A stretch of DNA of 64,000 nucleotides from Anaerolineae bacterium (GCA_023954475.1 JAMLHW010000006.1:62001-126000), one strand, 5' to 3'. Shown: positions 1 to 9,172, numbered from the stretch's first letter. Translations and numbers: made by a program. The notes: generated from the sequence alone by a model not told the origin.

Positions 1-1447
1 GCTCAAAAGGGTCGATTGGCGTTGCCTCCAGACCCAACGCTTGCGCCAAAAAGCTTTCCATTTGATTGACCGTGTTGGCGCGGAGCACATAGACGGGAAT
101 CTGGTTTTGTTCCGCGTCCATGATCAGCCGCCTGCGCTTGCGATAAAAGCTCTTCAGTGTGACCAGATAATCAGCATCATCAAGCTGATCGACGATTTCC
201 AGATGAATGCCCAGGTTTTTAGCTGCGTCGAGCAACCGGTTGCGGGCTACACCATAGGCAAAGACGGCGGCACGTTTTTTCTGGGGTTCGGCCGAACCGA
301 TTTCCATTACGTGCTGGACTGAGTTGCCGTTCGACTTGCCGTTATCGGCCGAACGGCGTCCTCTCGCACTGCGTAGCGGCTGATCGACGAGGTCCGGCAA
401 GTCAGCCCTGCGCCCTGTCACGCTTGGCGTATTGGTCATGACTTCCTGCTGTTCGACATGGATTTGGCCGGCTTCGTCGCGATAGCGCAATTCCACCTGG
501 GCCGCTCGGCCGCGCAGCATCGCATCGACAGATGCGGTGACATCGCGATGTACCAGCAGGCGTTGTCGCTCCTGAATTTCGATCAAGATGTCAAACGTCG
601 CCGGCGCACGCCGTTCCAACACTGTTTTTTGCGTACCGCGTCGGCGTGCTTCATCGTCAGAAAGCGTAACACTCTCGATGCCACCGACCAGATCGGAGAG
701 GGTCGGGTTGAGCAAAAGGTTTTCCAGTGTGCGACCATGCGCTGTGCCGATCAACTGCACACCACGTTCGTTGATAGTGCGGGCTGCGGCCGCTTCACGC
801 TCGCGTCCAATTTCGTCGATGATGATCACTTCGGGATTGTGGTTTTCTACCGCTTCGATCATCGTTTCGTGTTGGTACGACGGGCGTGGCACTTGCATGC
901 GTCGTGCCCGTCCGACAGCCGGATGGGGAATGTCGCCGTCACCGCCGATTTCGTTAGAAGTGTCGACTATGACGACGCGTTTATCTTCCGCGAGGATACG
1001 TGCCATTTCACGCAGCATCGTCGTTTTGCCGACTCCAGGTCGGCCGAGCAGCAACACACTGCGCTCTTCTTCAATGAGGTCGGCGATGATGTCGATGGTG
1101 CCGTAAACAGCACGCCCAATGCGGCATGTCAAACCAACCACATCGCCGCGTCGGTTGCGAATTGCCGATATGCGGTGCAGCGTACGGGCGATGCCGGCGC
1201 GGTTGTCATCGTCGATTTGTCCCGTTCCGGCAACAACCTGATCGATCTCGGACTGCAATACTTCGGCGTCACGCAGAAACTCTTCACGGTCCGCAAAACG
1301 CGCGGAAGGTTGTCGGCCGAGATCCATAACTACTTCGACCAGCTCATCGGCGTGACCGGTATTCATGATTGGTTCACGAATGGTGGCAGGCAAGATTTCG
1401 AGAAATAGTTCCAAATCTATATGTGTTTGTTGTGACTGATTAGTCAT
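1..1447 (-). CDS. Ycf45/SpoIIIAA-like AAA ATPase (3' end outside window)
   Basis: The minus-strand frame is open from an ATG at 1447 to the window edge (about 482 codons), so the C-terminus is missing. The translation has a Walker A GRPGVGKTT at about residues 135-143, a Walker B region NPEVIIIDEIGRE, and a GTAHG motif further on. This arrangement is typical of the plastid/cyanobacterial Ycf45 family, related to SpoIIIAA and secretion-type ATPases. In this family the ATPase is usually followed by an R3H or KH nucleic-acid-binding domain; none can be confirmed because the gene is cut. An N-terminal region of about 100 residues precedes the ATPase. A nucleic-acid-associated ATPase role is inferred from the family; the substrate is unknown. 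Long plus-strand frames in this interval are shadows. Confidence 0.85.
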   Translation of the reverse strand, partial: MTNQSQQTHIDLELFLEILPATIREPIMNTGHADELVEVVMDLGRQPSARFADREEFLRDAEVLQSEIDQVVAGTGQIDDDNRAGIARTLHRISAIRNRRGDVVGLTCRIGRAVYGTIDIIADLIEEERSVLLLGRPGVGKTTMLREMARILAEDKRVVIVDTSNEIGGDGDIPHPAVGRARRMQVPRPSYQHETMIEAVENHNPEVIIIDEIGREREAAAARTINERGVQLIGTAHGRTLENLLLNPTLSDLVGGIESVTLSDDEARRRGTQKTVLERRAPATFDILIEIQERQRLLVHRDVTASVDAMLRGRAAQVELRYRDEAGQIHVEQQEVMTNTPSVTGRRADLPDLVDQPLRSARGRRSADNGKSNGNSVQHVMEIGSAEPQKKRAAVFAYGVARNRLLDAAKNLGIHLEIVDQLDDADYLVTLKSFYRKRRRLIMDAEQNQIPVYVLRANTVNQMESFLAQALGLEATPIDPFE

Positions 1448-1630
1448 AAATGATCTGTTTATACCTGTTTTTCAGCTGACTTTTTGGCAATACGCCGTCT
1501 CTCGAACGGAGAATAGTTCGGTGGCGTATGCCGCAAAAGTTAGTTTGGTTCAATGTGATGCACGGTCGTGATGCCGGCGCTTGCGTGTGTTGGACTGCTT
1601 CTGCTCGACAAGAATGCGCCAGCCTGTTCG

Positions 1631-2620
1631 TCAAGTGGTCAATGTTGTGTGCTCATGATCGTCACGTTCGTATTTTTGTGCCAGGGGCGTTGATCGCGCT
1701 GTGGCACTTTCCTCTTGCATGTATGATTCCAACGGGCGCAATGGCTTCTTGATGTGCTGCACAATGTGCTTGACCATTACGGCCTGGCTGCCCCAATATT
1801 CAAACCCATTGGCCTGCAGCGCACTTTCGACCCACTGCTGTGAACGGCGCAGACGACAGAAAATCGGCCGATTCTGTGTTGGTGGTCTCTCGTTCAAAAT
1901 AGTCCCAACAAAGTCATCCAAAGGCGCAGCGACGTTAGGGTGCACAAACAAGCGCATCCACGATGCATCGCTACCGCGCTGCAAATGGGCATAGGTCATC
2001 AATTCGCCGCTTTCGCGCAAAACCCATTTGTCTTCGCCGTCCAGCGGTGGACGTGGTTCTACTAATTGAATCATTTGCGGCACAGTATGGGCATAAAGCA
2101 ATTCAATGTCCCGTTCATCTTCGCGACCAGCGACACTAATTGCCTGTCGCGCTGTGACCGGTGCCACAAACCCATTGTGAACCCAGATGTCTTGCCGCGT
2201 GTAGACGGCGAATCCGGCCCGACGCAAAATTGGCAACTCGGGGCCGTTTTCCGGTGCTTCGGCAACGACACTGAGCACACCTAATTTGCCAACCTCGACC
2301 ATCGTCTGATCGAGCATTGCCAGCCAGATATCTTCGTTGATAGGCAAATCGGTGTCTGCTCCGTTATCGGCCGAACCCATGTAGAGCAAGTGCGCCTGCG
2401 TCTTTGTTTCGTTGATTAACAATTGCACAAAGCCGACGGCGTCGTTTTCGTCCGATTTCCAAATGAACGTCGGCGCTTCACCGCTCCCCACCATATCACG
2501 CAGGGCGTTCCAAAGCGAGTGCGATTGCCGGGTGAGTGCGGCTTCCGCATTCAGCGGAATTTTGTGCCGATCAAGCCGGTGGAGCAGGTTGAAGTCTGGC
2601 AATTGAAAAGGCCGAATCAT
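1631..2620 (-). CDS. GNAT-like N-acetyltransferase family protein
   Basis: A 329-residue soluble protein starting MIRPFQLPDF. The pattern of an N-terminal MIRPF strand, a segment with VGFVQLL, then VLSVVAEAPENGPELPILRRAGF resembles the GNAT fold: the central strand, the acetyl-CoA-binding turn, and the typical L.RAGF element after it. The first half is the more GNAT-like; the second half may be a second degenerate GNAT unit, as is common for double-GNAT proteins of this length. The acceptor substrate cannot be told. It is convergent with nothing on its 3' side; the ATPase gene downstream runs in the same direction, 183 bp away. Confidence 0.55.
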   Translation of the reverse strand: MIRPFQLPDFNLLHRLDRHKIPLNAEAALTRQSHSLWNALRDMVGSGEAPTFIWKSDENDAVGFVQLLINETKTQAHLLYMGSADNGADTDLPINEDIWLAMLDQTMVEVGKLGVLSVVAEAPENGPELPILRRAGFAVYTRQDIWVHNGFVAPVTARQAISVAGREDERDIELLYAHTVPQMIQLVEPRPPLDGEDKWVLRESGELMTYAHLQRGSDASWMRLFVHPNVAAPLDDFVGTILNERPPTQNRPIFCRLRRSQQWVESALQANGFEYWGSQAVMVKHIVQHIKKPLRPLESYMQEESATARSTPLAQKYERDDHEHTTLTT

Positions 2621-2741
2621 GTTAAAAGTAGTGTAGCAGTCAGCGTAATTGAACGCAAGAGTCGGTAACCGTGGAAACTGGAATCGTTAACGCTTTTTTT
2701 GGTGCTTGCATTGATTAGCTAACCCAACGATACAAAGATTA

Positions 2742-2770
2742 TTGACATAGTAGAACAGATGTGCTATTCT
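2742..2770 (+). promoter_or_regulatory. sigma-70-type promoter with structured leader
   Basis: TTGACA at 2742-2747, a 17-bp spacer, and TATTCT at 2765-2770 form a near-consensus promoter reading into the gene at 2868. The expected start near 2777 gives a leader of about 90 nt. The leader can fold: GGCC/GGCC arms around 2805-2817 and CCAC/GTGG arms around 2808-2836. It ends in a strong Shine-Dalgarno AAGGAGG just before the ATG. Confidence 0.7.
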
Positions 2771-2867
2771 ACAGAAATAGAACGTGCGTTCCGGTAAATT
2801 AGTCAGGGGCCACCTTCGGCCGAAACCGGGACAGTGGCGCAACACCAGCATCTGAAGGAGGTGCTCA

Positions 2868-3830
2868 ATGAAAAGCGAACTGATGTATTCCCCACAAAAA
2901 GACCCGTATCGGTCCGATCCGCCGCCATTTATGTGGCGCATACGAGCCAAATACGCAGCTATCAGAAGCGATAGCTCGTTATCGCGCCAGTTGATCATTG
3001 CCGGCATTCTGGCCGTTTCCCTGATTGCGTTTGAGATATTCAATTTCGATACGACCCGCTTTGCCCTTTCAAATTTCCTCAGCGGTGCCAGCTTTATTGG
3101 CATTTCATGGGCTGCGATTCTCGCCGTCGCCTTTTGCGCCATTGACTTTGCCGGCCTGGTGCGCATGTTTACGCCGGAAACCGGAATCGATGAGCACAAA
3201 GCCGTATGGTATTTGATGGGAGCGTGGTTACTGGGCGCAACGATGAATGCAGTCATGACATGGTGGGCCGTTTCTTTGACTTTGCTCGACCATAATTTCG
3301 GCAATGAAGTACTCAGCCGTGAGCAATTATTGCGTTTTGTGCCGATTTTCGTCGCTGTTCTGGTCTGGCTCACACGCATCCTGTTCATCGGTGCCGTGAC
3401 AGTGACAGGCGAAAAACTGATCAACCAACACCGTTCGCAACGTGCACAACCTGCGACCAATACGCGAACCGGCTCCAGCTCTGCTAAATCCCGGCAGTCA
3501 GTGACGCAAACGCCGACCAGATCTTCCACTGTGTCGCCACAGCGAGGGCGTGCACAGATGAAAGAACGCCCGGCATCAATGCCGTCGCATAGACCGGCGC
3601 CAAAGCCGGCACCAAAGTCGACACCTCAGGCGAATAGCAACGCCGGTCGCAATCCGATGATGGACGACTATCCGACACAAGTCGTTGAGCAGATTCCCGT
3701 GACACCTGCACAACCTGCTAATCGGCCGACAACCACCAGAACCCGTGTCAAACGACGCCCTCCTACCGTGGGCAATGGCAAACCACCAACGCGCGGCGCC
3801 AGTAACATTGAAGCGCGGGCACGCCGTTAG
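2868..3830 (+). CDS. four-helix membrane protein with basic, Pro-rich tail
   Basis: 320 residues, family not recognised. Four hydrophobic segments are visible at about residues 41-59, 75-96, 113-138 and 157-179. From about residue 185 the protein is low-complexity, rich in Pro, Arg, Ser, Thr and Lys (for example PAPKPAPKSTP), ending in IEARARR, so a long disordered basic cytoplasmic tail is likely. The ATG follows a perfect AAGGAGG and is driven by the promoter at 2742-2770. It is followed 62 bp later by a membrane-anchored lytic transglycosylase in the same direction, suggesting a joint cell-envelope role (inference). The tail could bind nucleic acid or membrane surface, but no motif proves it. 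Confidence 0.75.
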   Translation: MKSELMYSPQKDPYRSDPPPFMWRIRAKYAAIRSDSSLSRQLIIAGILAVSLIAFEIFNFDTTRFALSNFLSGASFIGISWAAILAVAFCAIDFAGLVRMFTPETGIDEHKAVWYLMGAWLLGATMNAVMTWWAVSLTLLDHNFGNEVLSREQLLRFVPIFVAVLVWLTRILFIGAVTVTGEKLINQHRSQRAQPATNTRTGSSSAKSRQSVTQTPTRSSTVSPQRGRAQMKERPASMPSHRPAPKPAPKSTPQANSNAGRNPMMDDYPTQVVEQIPVTPAQPANRPTTTRTRVKRRPPTVGNGKPPTRGASNIEARARR

Positions 3831-3892
3831 TGGCTGTCCTGCAAAAATCCATCAACTCAAACTATTCAAGACAGATTGCGGGGTAATGAAAA

Positions 3893-4837
3893 GTGGCGGA
3901 TAATACGTACTTGTTAACAGGGGACGTGGAAAATCATAGAGTTTCACTGAACTCTGCTGCTGTCCCGATTCAACCACATTTTAGAAATGTGCCTATGGTG
4001 ACGCCGCAAAACGACGTACACGAATTTCATACATACCATGCCGTAGAGACACCGATTCACTTCACCGAGTATGATTTAGGCGTATCCGGTGATCCGATTG
4101 CGCGTCGGATGGTGATTGTTTTGGGCATGGTTATACTGACCTTTGTTACGTTCTTTACGTTGTATACATTGTTTGGTGAAGGTGAAACCCTTACCGTCGC
4201 TAATAGCCAATCTGGTGCAGGTGTGGTGCCGCTGCCTGAGACTGGCAGTGTGGATGCACCTAGTGCACGACAGGCAGAGGATATTAACCGTGGATTGCCT
4301 CCTCTCGGTTCAACAGACCTGAATGGGTTGATTGCACCCGTGTTCACACCTGAGGTTTTGCGTTGGAGTGACAAGATCGTTGACTGGGCACAAGCTGCCG
4401 GTGTTGATCCTAATCATGCGGCGATCATCATGCAAATTGAGTCGTGTGGTGATCCGCAAGCTGGTTCCAGTGCCGGGGCACAAGGCTTGTTCCAGGTGAT
4501 GCCGTTTCACTTCACGGCAGGCGAAGATATGCGTGACCCGGACACGAATGCACGGCGCGGCTTAAACTACTTCGCAGAGCGTTTAGTTCAGACGAATGGT
4601 GATGTTGGACGTGCGTTTGCCGGTTATAACGGCGGTCATGGCGCCGCTGGTTCGCCTTACAATTCATGGGCAGCAGAGACGCAGCGTTACTTCTACTGGG
4701 CAACGGGTATATTGGAAGATATCGAGGCTGGGCGGAGTGATAGCCCACGCTTGCAGGAGTGGCTCAACGCCGGTGGGTCTGCGTTATGTCGTCAGGCAGC
4801 CCAGCGACAAGGAGTGGATGCATTGTTGGCGCAATAG
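3893..4837 (+). CDS. membrane-anchored lytic transglycosylase (SLT domain)
   Basis: 314 residues from a GTG start. One transmembrane segment lies at about 72-93 (MVIVLGMVILTFVTFFTLYT), so the C-terminal domain is extracellular. The SLT lysozyme-like domain begins near residue 150: IIMQIESCGDPQAGSSAGAQG carries the presumptive catalytic Glu at about 183, followed by GLFQVMPFHF and the AGYNGG motif near 244-248. Family members cleave the MurNAc-GlcNAc bond of peptidoglycan, giving 1,6-anhydro products. It probably shares a transcript with the upstream membrane protein and is closed by the terminator at 4862-4890. Confidence 0.85.
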   Translation: MADNTYLLTGDVENHRVSLNSAAVPIQPHFRNVPMVTPQNDVHEFHTYHAVETPIHFTEYDLGVSGDPIARRMVIVLGMVILTFVTFFTLYTLFGEGETLTVANSQSGAGVVPLPETGSVDAPSARQAEDINRGLPPLGSTDLNGLIAPVFTPEVLRWSDKIVDWAQAAGVDPNHAAIIMQIESCGDPQAGSSAGAQGLFQVMPFHFTAGEDMRDPDTNARRGLNYFAERLVQTNGDVGRAFAGYNGGHGAAGSPYNSWAAETQRYFYWATGILEDIEAGRSDSPRLQEWLNAGGSALCRQAAQRQGVDALLAQ

Positions 4838-4861
4838 CATCCAGGTTGGCGACTTTCTTGT

Positions 4862-4890
4862 AAGGAACGGCATTGCCGTTCCTTTTTTTA
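4862..4890 (+). terminator. rho-independent terminator
   Basis: A 10-bp stem AAGGAACGGC / GCCGTTCCTT with a 3-nt loop, followed by a run of T, 25 bp after the transglycosylase stop codon. Confidence 0.9.
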
Positions 4891-5248
4891 TAGGGTAGCA
4901 AGCTTGCGCAAATTTCGAACAAGACACGCCTGCTTGACCACTGATTGGTTGCGATTGCATTTGTCTCAGCGGCGCATTTGGAGGCGCATTGAAATGATAC
5001 GTCGTTTCAGTTGCGATGAAGTAGCATTCTATCTTGCCCCAACCGTGTTAACGTTCCGTAAATTATCAGATTAGCGCCAGGCTTGGCTCGTTTGCCCGCC
5101 CAAATCGACTTGACGGTAATATCTATCATTTCTATAATAATAACTTGCGTTATTCCTACATGCATTCAGTATAATTTGAGCCATATGAAAAATTCCAAGC
5201 GTCTTGAACTGTCCTAATCGCTTAACATCAGCCAAAAGGATAAAAATC
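4891..5248 (+). promoter_or_regulatory. upstream region of sigma factor gene with two promoters
   Basis: This gene-free stretch holds two sigma-70-like promoters reading into the sigma factor. The first is TTGACG (5110-5115), 17 bp, TATAAT (5133-5138). The second is TTGCGT (5145-5150), 19 bp, TATAAT (5170-5175). A Shine-Dalgarno AAAGGA (5235-5240) precedes the ATG at 5249. I see no other feature between 4891 and 5100. Confidence 0.7.
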
Positions 5249-6325
5249 ATGACATCAAAACGTAACCTGACCCAAGTTAAACCCGTTGACGAAGAAGACC
5301 TAGAAGAGTGGGACGACGAGGAGCTTGCGGATGGGTTTGATGATTCGGCCGATGATGAAGCCTACGACGATGACACGTTGTTTGAGGACGTCACACATGC
5401 TGACCTGGACGACTTACCAACCGAAGATGGGCTGGACCTCTACTTTCGGGCAATGAGTCATCATCCGCTGTTGACCAAGGAAGAAGAAATTCACCTGGCA
5501 AAAGCGATTGAGAGCGGTAAAGCTGCGGCAGAAGCATTAGAAAATCAATATGCGGTTAGCGACGAAGAACGAGATGAATTGGAACGAATCGTTGAATCTG
5601 GACGGCTGGCGCGTGATCATCTGATTCGCTCTAATACGCGCCTGGTGGTGAGCATTGCCAAAAAGTATCGCGAACGTGGTTTGTCTTTTCTTGATTTGAT
5701 TCAGGAAGGCAATATCGGGTTGATCATTGCCGTCGAAAAATATGATTACCATCGAGGCAATCGGTTCAGCACTTATGCGACATGGTGGATCAGGCAATCT
5801 GTTTCGCGAGCTATCGCCAATTATGGGCGCACCATACGCATTCCGTCCCATCTGCACGGGCGTATCAACAAACTGCACAAAACCCGTCAGGAATTGGAAC
5901 AGGAACTAGGCCGCATGCCGACAACGGAAGAAATTGCGGAAGCGCTCGAATGGCTGCCGGGTCGTATTGAGTGGCTGGAGAAGTCGACGCGTCCCGCGAT
6001 TCCACTAGAGTCACGCGTCGGTGATGATCAGGACTCTGAGCTCGGTGATTTCATCCCTGATGACAGTTCACCAACGCCAAGTGACGAGGTTGCCGATAAG
6101 ATGCTCACAGCAGAAATGCAGAAACTGTTGGAGCAGTTATCGCCACGTGAAGCTCGTATCTTGCGCTTGCGCTACGGTTTGTACGACTCACAGCCGCGCA
6201 CGTTGAAGGAAGTCGGCCGATTATTTGGTTTGTCTCGAGAAAGGGTGCGTCAGTTGGAGCGCAGTGCGTTGCACAAGCTGCGTTCGCCCAAACTCGGCGG
6301 CGATTTGTGGCAATATCTGAGCTAA
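5249..6325 (+). CDS. RNA polymerase sigma factor, sigma-70 (RpoD/SigA-type)
   Basis: 358 residues from the ATG at 5249, chosen for its Shine-Dalgarno AAAGGA 8 bp upstream; an upstream in-frame start lacks one. An acidic N-terminus (residues 13-55, mostly Asp/Glu) resembles a short region 1.1. Region 1.2 follows (GLDLYFRAMSHHPLLTKEEE, 61-80), then region 2 with FSTYATWWIRQSVSRAI (173-189), region 3 (PTTEEIAEALEW), and region 4.2 helix-turn-helix TLKEVGRLFGLSRERVRQLE (319-338). It binds core RNA polymerase and recognises -10/-35 promoters. Regions 2.4 and 4.2 are of the housekeeping type, in keeping with the TTGACA/TATAAT promoters seen in the window. It may be the primary or a group 2 factor. 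Confidence 0.93.
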   Translation: MTSKRNLTQVKPVDEEDLEEWDDEELADGFDDSADDEAYDDDTLFEDVTHADLDDLPTEDGLDLYFRAMSHHPLLTKEEEIHLAKAIESGKAAAEALENQYAVSDEERDELERIVESGRLARDHLIRSNTRLVVSIAKKYRERGLSFLDLIQEGNIGLIIAVEKYDYHRGNRFSTYATWWIRQSVSRAIANYGRTIRIPSHLHGRINKLHKTRQELEQELGRMPTTEEIAEALEWLPGRIEWLEKSTRPAIPLESRVGDDQDSELGDFIPDDSSPTPSDEVADKMLTAEMQKLLEQLSPREARILRLRYGLYDSQPRTLKEVGRLFGLSRERVRQLERSALHKLRSPKLGGDLWQYLS

Positions 6326-6358
6326 TTGTTGGCGCAAATTCGCACATTTCCTACAATC

Positions 6359-6395
6359 AAGCCGGTTGATTATGCGTGATCAACCGGCTTTTTTT
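6359..6395 (+). terminator. rho-independent terminator of the sigma factor gene
   Basis: A 12-bp perfect stem AAGCCGGTTGAT / ATCAACCGGCTT with an 8-nt loop, followed by a T run. It lies 33 bp after the sigma factor stop and argues that the next coding sequence begins downstream of it. Confidence 0.92.
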
Positions 6396-6449
6396 GTCGC
6401 GCAGACAGCTTGTTTGCAGCAAATAGATGGCCGTTCTGTTTTACTGGAC

Positions 6450-7667
6450 ATGTTACCGACGCAGACGATTGAATTAACCGAATTTGGCACAGTGACGTTG
6501 GCGCGGACTGCATTGACAGATGTCGATGCACGACTGGTTGAGGCAAATTATGGAGGTCGACTCTTGGTGATACCGCCGTCATACCAGACACATGACCGCT
6601 GGGTACTGAAAGCGCAAGGTTGGATCGGTCACATGCCTTTGACGTCGGATTTGATGGTTGTCGTCACCCCAAAAGTTGACATCAATAATGTCTTTCGCAT
6701 GTTGGAATACGTTTACGACATTGATATGTTCTTGCCACAACGGGATACACAGGTGGCGACATTGCTTGAATTTTATGATCGATTGGCCCAATTGCTGGCC
6801 GAACGCGTTCTACAGCGCTGTGGCCAAGGTGTATACCGTGCCTATGAACGCCGCGAAGATCGTCTGTACACAGTGCGCGGGCGGCTGAATATGCGTGCAA
6901 TGGCGCAGCAGCCGGTTGATGTGATGTTGCCGTGTGCTTATGAGGAATTTTCGGCCGATACGCCGCACAACCAGATCATCCACTGGACATTGCACTGCAT
7001 TTTGCGCACCGGACTCTGCAAGCCGGAAACGCAGCACAGCGTTCGTCACGCGTACAATTTGCTCAACAGCCTGGTGACGCTGACTCCGTTTGCTGCCGAC
7101 GAGTGCCTGGGGCGCTCGTATACACGGCTGAACGGGGATTATCGGCCGATGCACCTGCTTTGCCGCTTCTTCCTCGACAATAGTGGCCCAGCTCACTGGC
7201 ACGGCGAGGTTGACATGCTGCCGTTTGCCATCAACATGGCGGCCCTGTTTGAAAAATTTGTCGCCTGCTGGTTGCAGTGCCATCTGCCCACCCATCTCAC
7301 GATCACGGCACAAGAACGGCGCACACTCGACAATGGTGCACTGAATGTCAACATTGACCTGGTGCTGCGCAATCGAGCGAGCGGGCGCGTCCTCGCCGTT
7401 CTCGACACCAAATATAAAGCCGACAAACGGCCTTCGCCCAACGATATATACCAAATCGATTCGTATGCTGACATTATGGATACGTCCAACGCTGTCTTGA
7501 TCTATCCGGAACCGTTTGCGCAACCGTTGTCCACGCGCCATGGCCATGTTCACGTACGCAGTGTCTGTTTCGACCTCTCTGGCAATCTGGAAGAATCCGG
7601 ACAGCAACTGCTTACCCAATTGCATCTTCACGTTGCGGATGTTTCCCGACGCCACTTTATCTCGTGA
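6450..7667 (+). CDS. mcrC: McrC-family subunit of McrBC restriction system
   Basis: The frame is open from 6366, but the sigma terminator (6359-6395) covers that start, so I place the start at ATG 6450 (405 residues, MLPTQTIELTEFG). The N-terminal half has the McrC pattern (GWIGHMPL..DLMVVVTPKVDINNVFRMLEY). The C-terminal half carries a PD-(D/E)xK nuclease core: NVNIDLVLRN followed by VLAVLDTKYK (Asp, then D-x-K). In McrBC, McrC stimulates the McrB GTPase and provides the endonuclease that cuts methylated DNA. There is no McrB next to it; an McrB-type GTPase lies 39 kb away at 46784-49255 on the other strand. There is no good Shine-Dalgarno, so the start is uncertain. Confidence 0.85.
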   Translation: MLPTQTIELTEFGTVTLARTALTDVDARLVEANYGGRLLVIPPSYQTHDRWVLKAQGWIGHMPLTSDLMVVVTPKVDINNVFRMLEYVYDIDMFLPQRDTQVATLLEFYDRLAQLLAERVLQRCGQGVYRAYERREDRLYTVRGRLNMRAMAQQPVDVMLPCAYEEFSADTPHNQIIHWTLHCILRTGLCKPETQHSVRHAYNLLNSLVTLTPFAADECLGRSYTRLNGDYRPMHLLCRFFLDNSGPAHWHGEVDMLPFAINMAALFEKFVACWLQCHLPTHLTITAQERRTLDNGALNVNIDLVLRNRASGRVLAVLDTKYKADKRPSPNDIYQIDSYADIMDTSNAVLIYPEPFAQPLSTRHGHVHVRSVCFDLSGNLEESGQQLLTQLHLHVADVSRRHFIS

Positions 7668-7705
7668 TCTCTGCGTCGCCTTCGCACTGCAATGCCAACT
7701 TCCGC

Positions 7706-7732
7706 TATAATAGATACACCCCACGCAAGGAG
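7706..7732 (+). promoter_or_regulatory. -10 element and RBS of decarboxylase gene
   Basis: TATAAT at 7706-7711 is followed by an AAGGAG Shine-Dalgarno at 7727-7732 and ATG at 7739. Only a poor -35 (TTCGCA, 7681-7686, 19-bp spacing) can be seen. Confidence 0.55.
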
Positions 7733-7738
7733 ACGTTC

Positions 7739-9172
7739 ATGGGCCACCCAATCATCGGCTGGGAGCGTGAAGTACCTGTTCCCGATAAACATCAATTTAA
7801 CCATTTTCTTTCGGCCGAAAACGGGCGTCTGCACCTGGCCGACTTTGACTTGATGACCTTATTCGAAGATTCGGCCGAGACACCTACCATGCCATCCCCG
7901 CTCGAAGTCGTCTATTTGCCCTTGATTGGCCGGCGCATCGAGGCCATGCGCCAAATTTTCGCTGACGTGATTGATGAAATCGGCTATTCAGGCAAATTTC
8001 ACTACGCTTACGCCTCCAAAGCCAACGCAGCAGAAGAAGTTGTCCGCACGACATTGGGTGCAGGTGCGCACCACGAAATGTCCTCAACGATTGATGTTGA
8101 AATTGGTCGGCTGATGGTCAGGCGCGGTTTGCTAACGCCAGAGCGCATGGTTATTTGCAACGGGTTCAAGCCCAGTGGTAGCGAATACGCTGACAACATC
8201 ATTCGATTCAAGCAAGAACATGCCAACTTGATTCCCGTTATCGAAGATTTGAGCGAAATACCGCCATTGATCGCTTCGCAATTGCCGTTTGACGTGGGTA
8301 TTCGTCAAAAGTGCTACGGTAAGCACGAAAACATATACGATATGGATGACGCTAATTCACGCTTTGGCATGCATCTGGACGACATCTGGCGGGCTGCCGA
8401 TTACATTGAAGCGTCACCCAACTTGACCCTGAAACTGTATCATGCGATGGTCGGCAGTCAGATATTGCGTCGCGAGGATTTTGTCGACTGGCTTGAGCCA
8501 CCGATTGAGATTTTTGCCAAGCTGCGCCAGAAATATCCGACGCTGAGTATTTTCAACTTCGGCGGCGGCATGCCCGTGCCGATGACGCTCGACTTTGATT
8601 TTGACTATCATGCGTTTGTGCGGTTGCTGTTGACGCGTATCCAGGTGACGTGTGAGCGCTATGGCGTGCTTGCACCGGACATCATGGGTGAATTCGGCCG
8701 ATATACGACGGCCGAACACGGCGCACACATTTTCAAAGTCATTCTGGTCAAAGATAACGACTCTGAACTGCCATGGTACATCATCGATGGCTCAATCATG
8801 ACATCCTTCCCCGACGCGTGGGCATTGCACGAGCATTTCATCGTCTTGCCGCTCAACTACCTCGATAGGCCATTTCAGCAGGTTCAACTCGGCGGTGTGA
8901 CATGCGACAGTGATGACGTCTATCCGCCTAAATTAAGCAAATCACCACTGTATCTGCCGGTAGAAACAGAAGATCTTCATGTCGGTTTCTTTAGTATTGG
9001 CGCTTATCAGGAGATGTTGGGCGGTGTGAAAGGCAGCAAGCATTGTGTGCTGCCGGAAGCGCAAGAAGTGATCATTGATCGCGCCGCAGACGGCAGTTTG
9101 ACATTTGAGGTGGTTGGTGGACAGCAACCGGCCGATGTGTTGCAAAATCTCGGCTACCGCGTAACAAGTTAG
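7739..9172 (+). CDS. PLP-dependent arginine decarboxylase-like enzyme (fold III)
   Basis: 477 residues from the ATG after AAGGAG. It matches the alanine-racemase-fold decarboxylases: YAYASKANAA near residue 90 holds the Lys expected to form the PLP aldimine. It is followed by GAGAHHEMSS, the ICNGFKPS segment typical of SpeA-type arginine decarboxylases, a Gly-rich phosphate-binding FNFGGGMPVPM, and EFGRYTT. The protein is shorter than E. coli SpeA (about 650), lacking part of the inserted domain, but ICNG(F/Y)K favours arginine decarboxylase over diaminopimelate decarboxylase. It would make agmatine for polyamine synthesis (family inference). It sits alone, with its own -10 element. Confidence 0.75.
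   Translation: MGHPIIGWEREVPVPDKHQFNHFLSAENGRLHLADFDLMTLFEDSAETPTMPSPLEVVYLPLIGRRIEAMRQIFADVIDEIGYSGKFHYAYASKANAAEEVVRTTLGAGAHHEMSSTIDVEIGRLMVRRGLLTPERMVICNGFKPSGSEYADNIIRFKQEHANLIPVIEDLSEIPPLIASQLPFDVGIRQKCYGKHENIYDMDDANSRFGMHLDDIWRAADYIEASPNLTLKLYHAMVGSQILRREDFVDWLEPPIEIFAKLRQKYPTLSIFNFGGGMPVPMTLDFDFDYHAFVRLLLTRIQVTCERYGVLAPDIMGEFGRYTTAEHGAHIFKVILVKDNDSELPWYIIDGSIMTSFPDAWALHEHFIVLPLNYLDRPFQQVQLGGVTCDSDDVYPPKLSKSPLYLPVETEDLHVGFFSIGAYQEMLGGVKGSKHCVLPEAQEVIIDRAADGSLTFEVVGGQQPADVLQNLGYRVTS

Noticed and set aside
458-1408. A 316-residue plus-strand open frame
   Set aside because: It is antisense to the Ycf45-type ATPase, whose minus-strand frame has Walker A/B motifs; the plus-strand translation has no family resemblance.
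2777-2867. Possible c-di-GMP-I or other known riboswitch in the leader
   Set aside because: Hairpins are visible but the conserved core bases of classes I know do not align; reported only as a structured leader.
2687-3529. A 280-residue minus-strand frame
   Set aside because: It is antisense to the membrane protein at 2868-3830, which has a strong promoter and ribosome-binding site.
6810-7724. A 304-residue minus-strand frame
   Set aside because: Shadow of mcrC; composition and motifs support the plus strand only.
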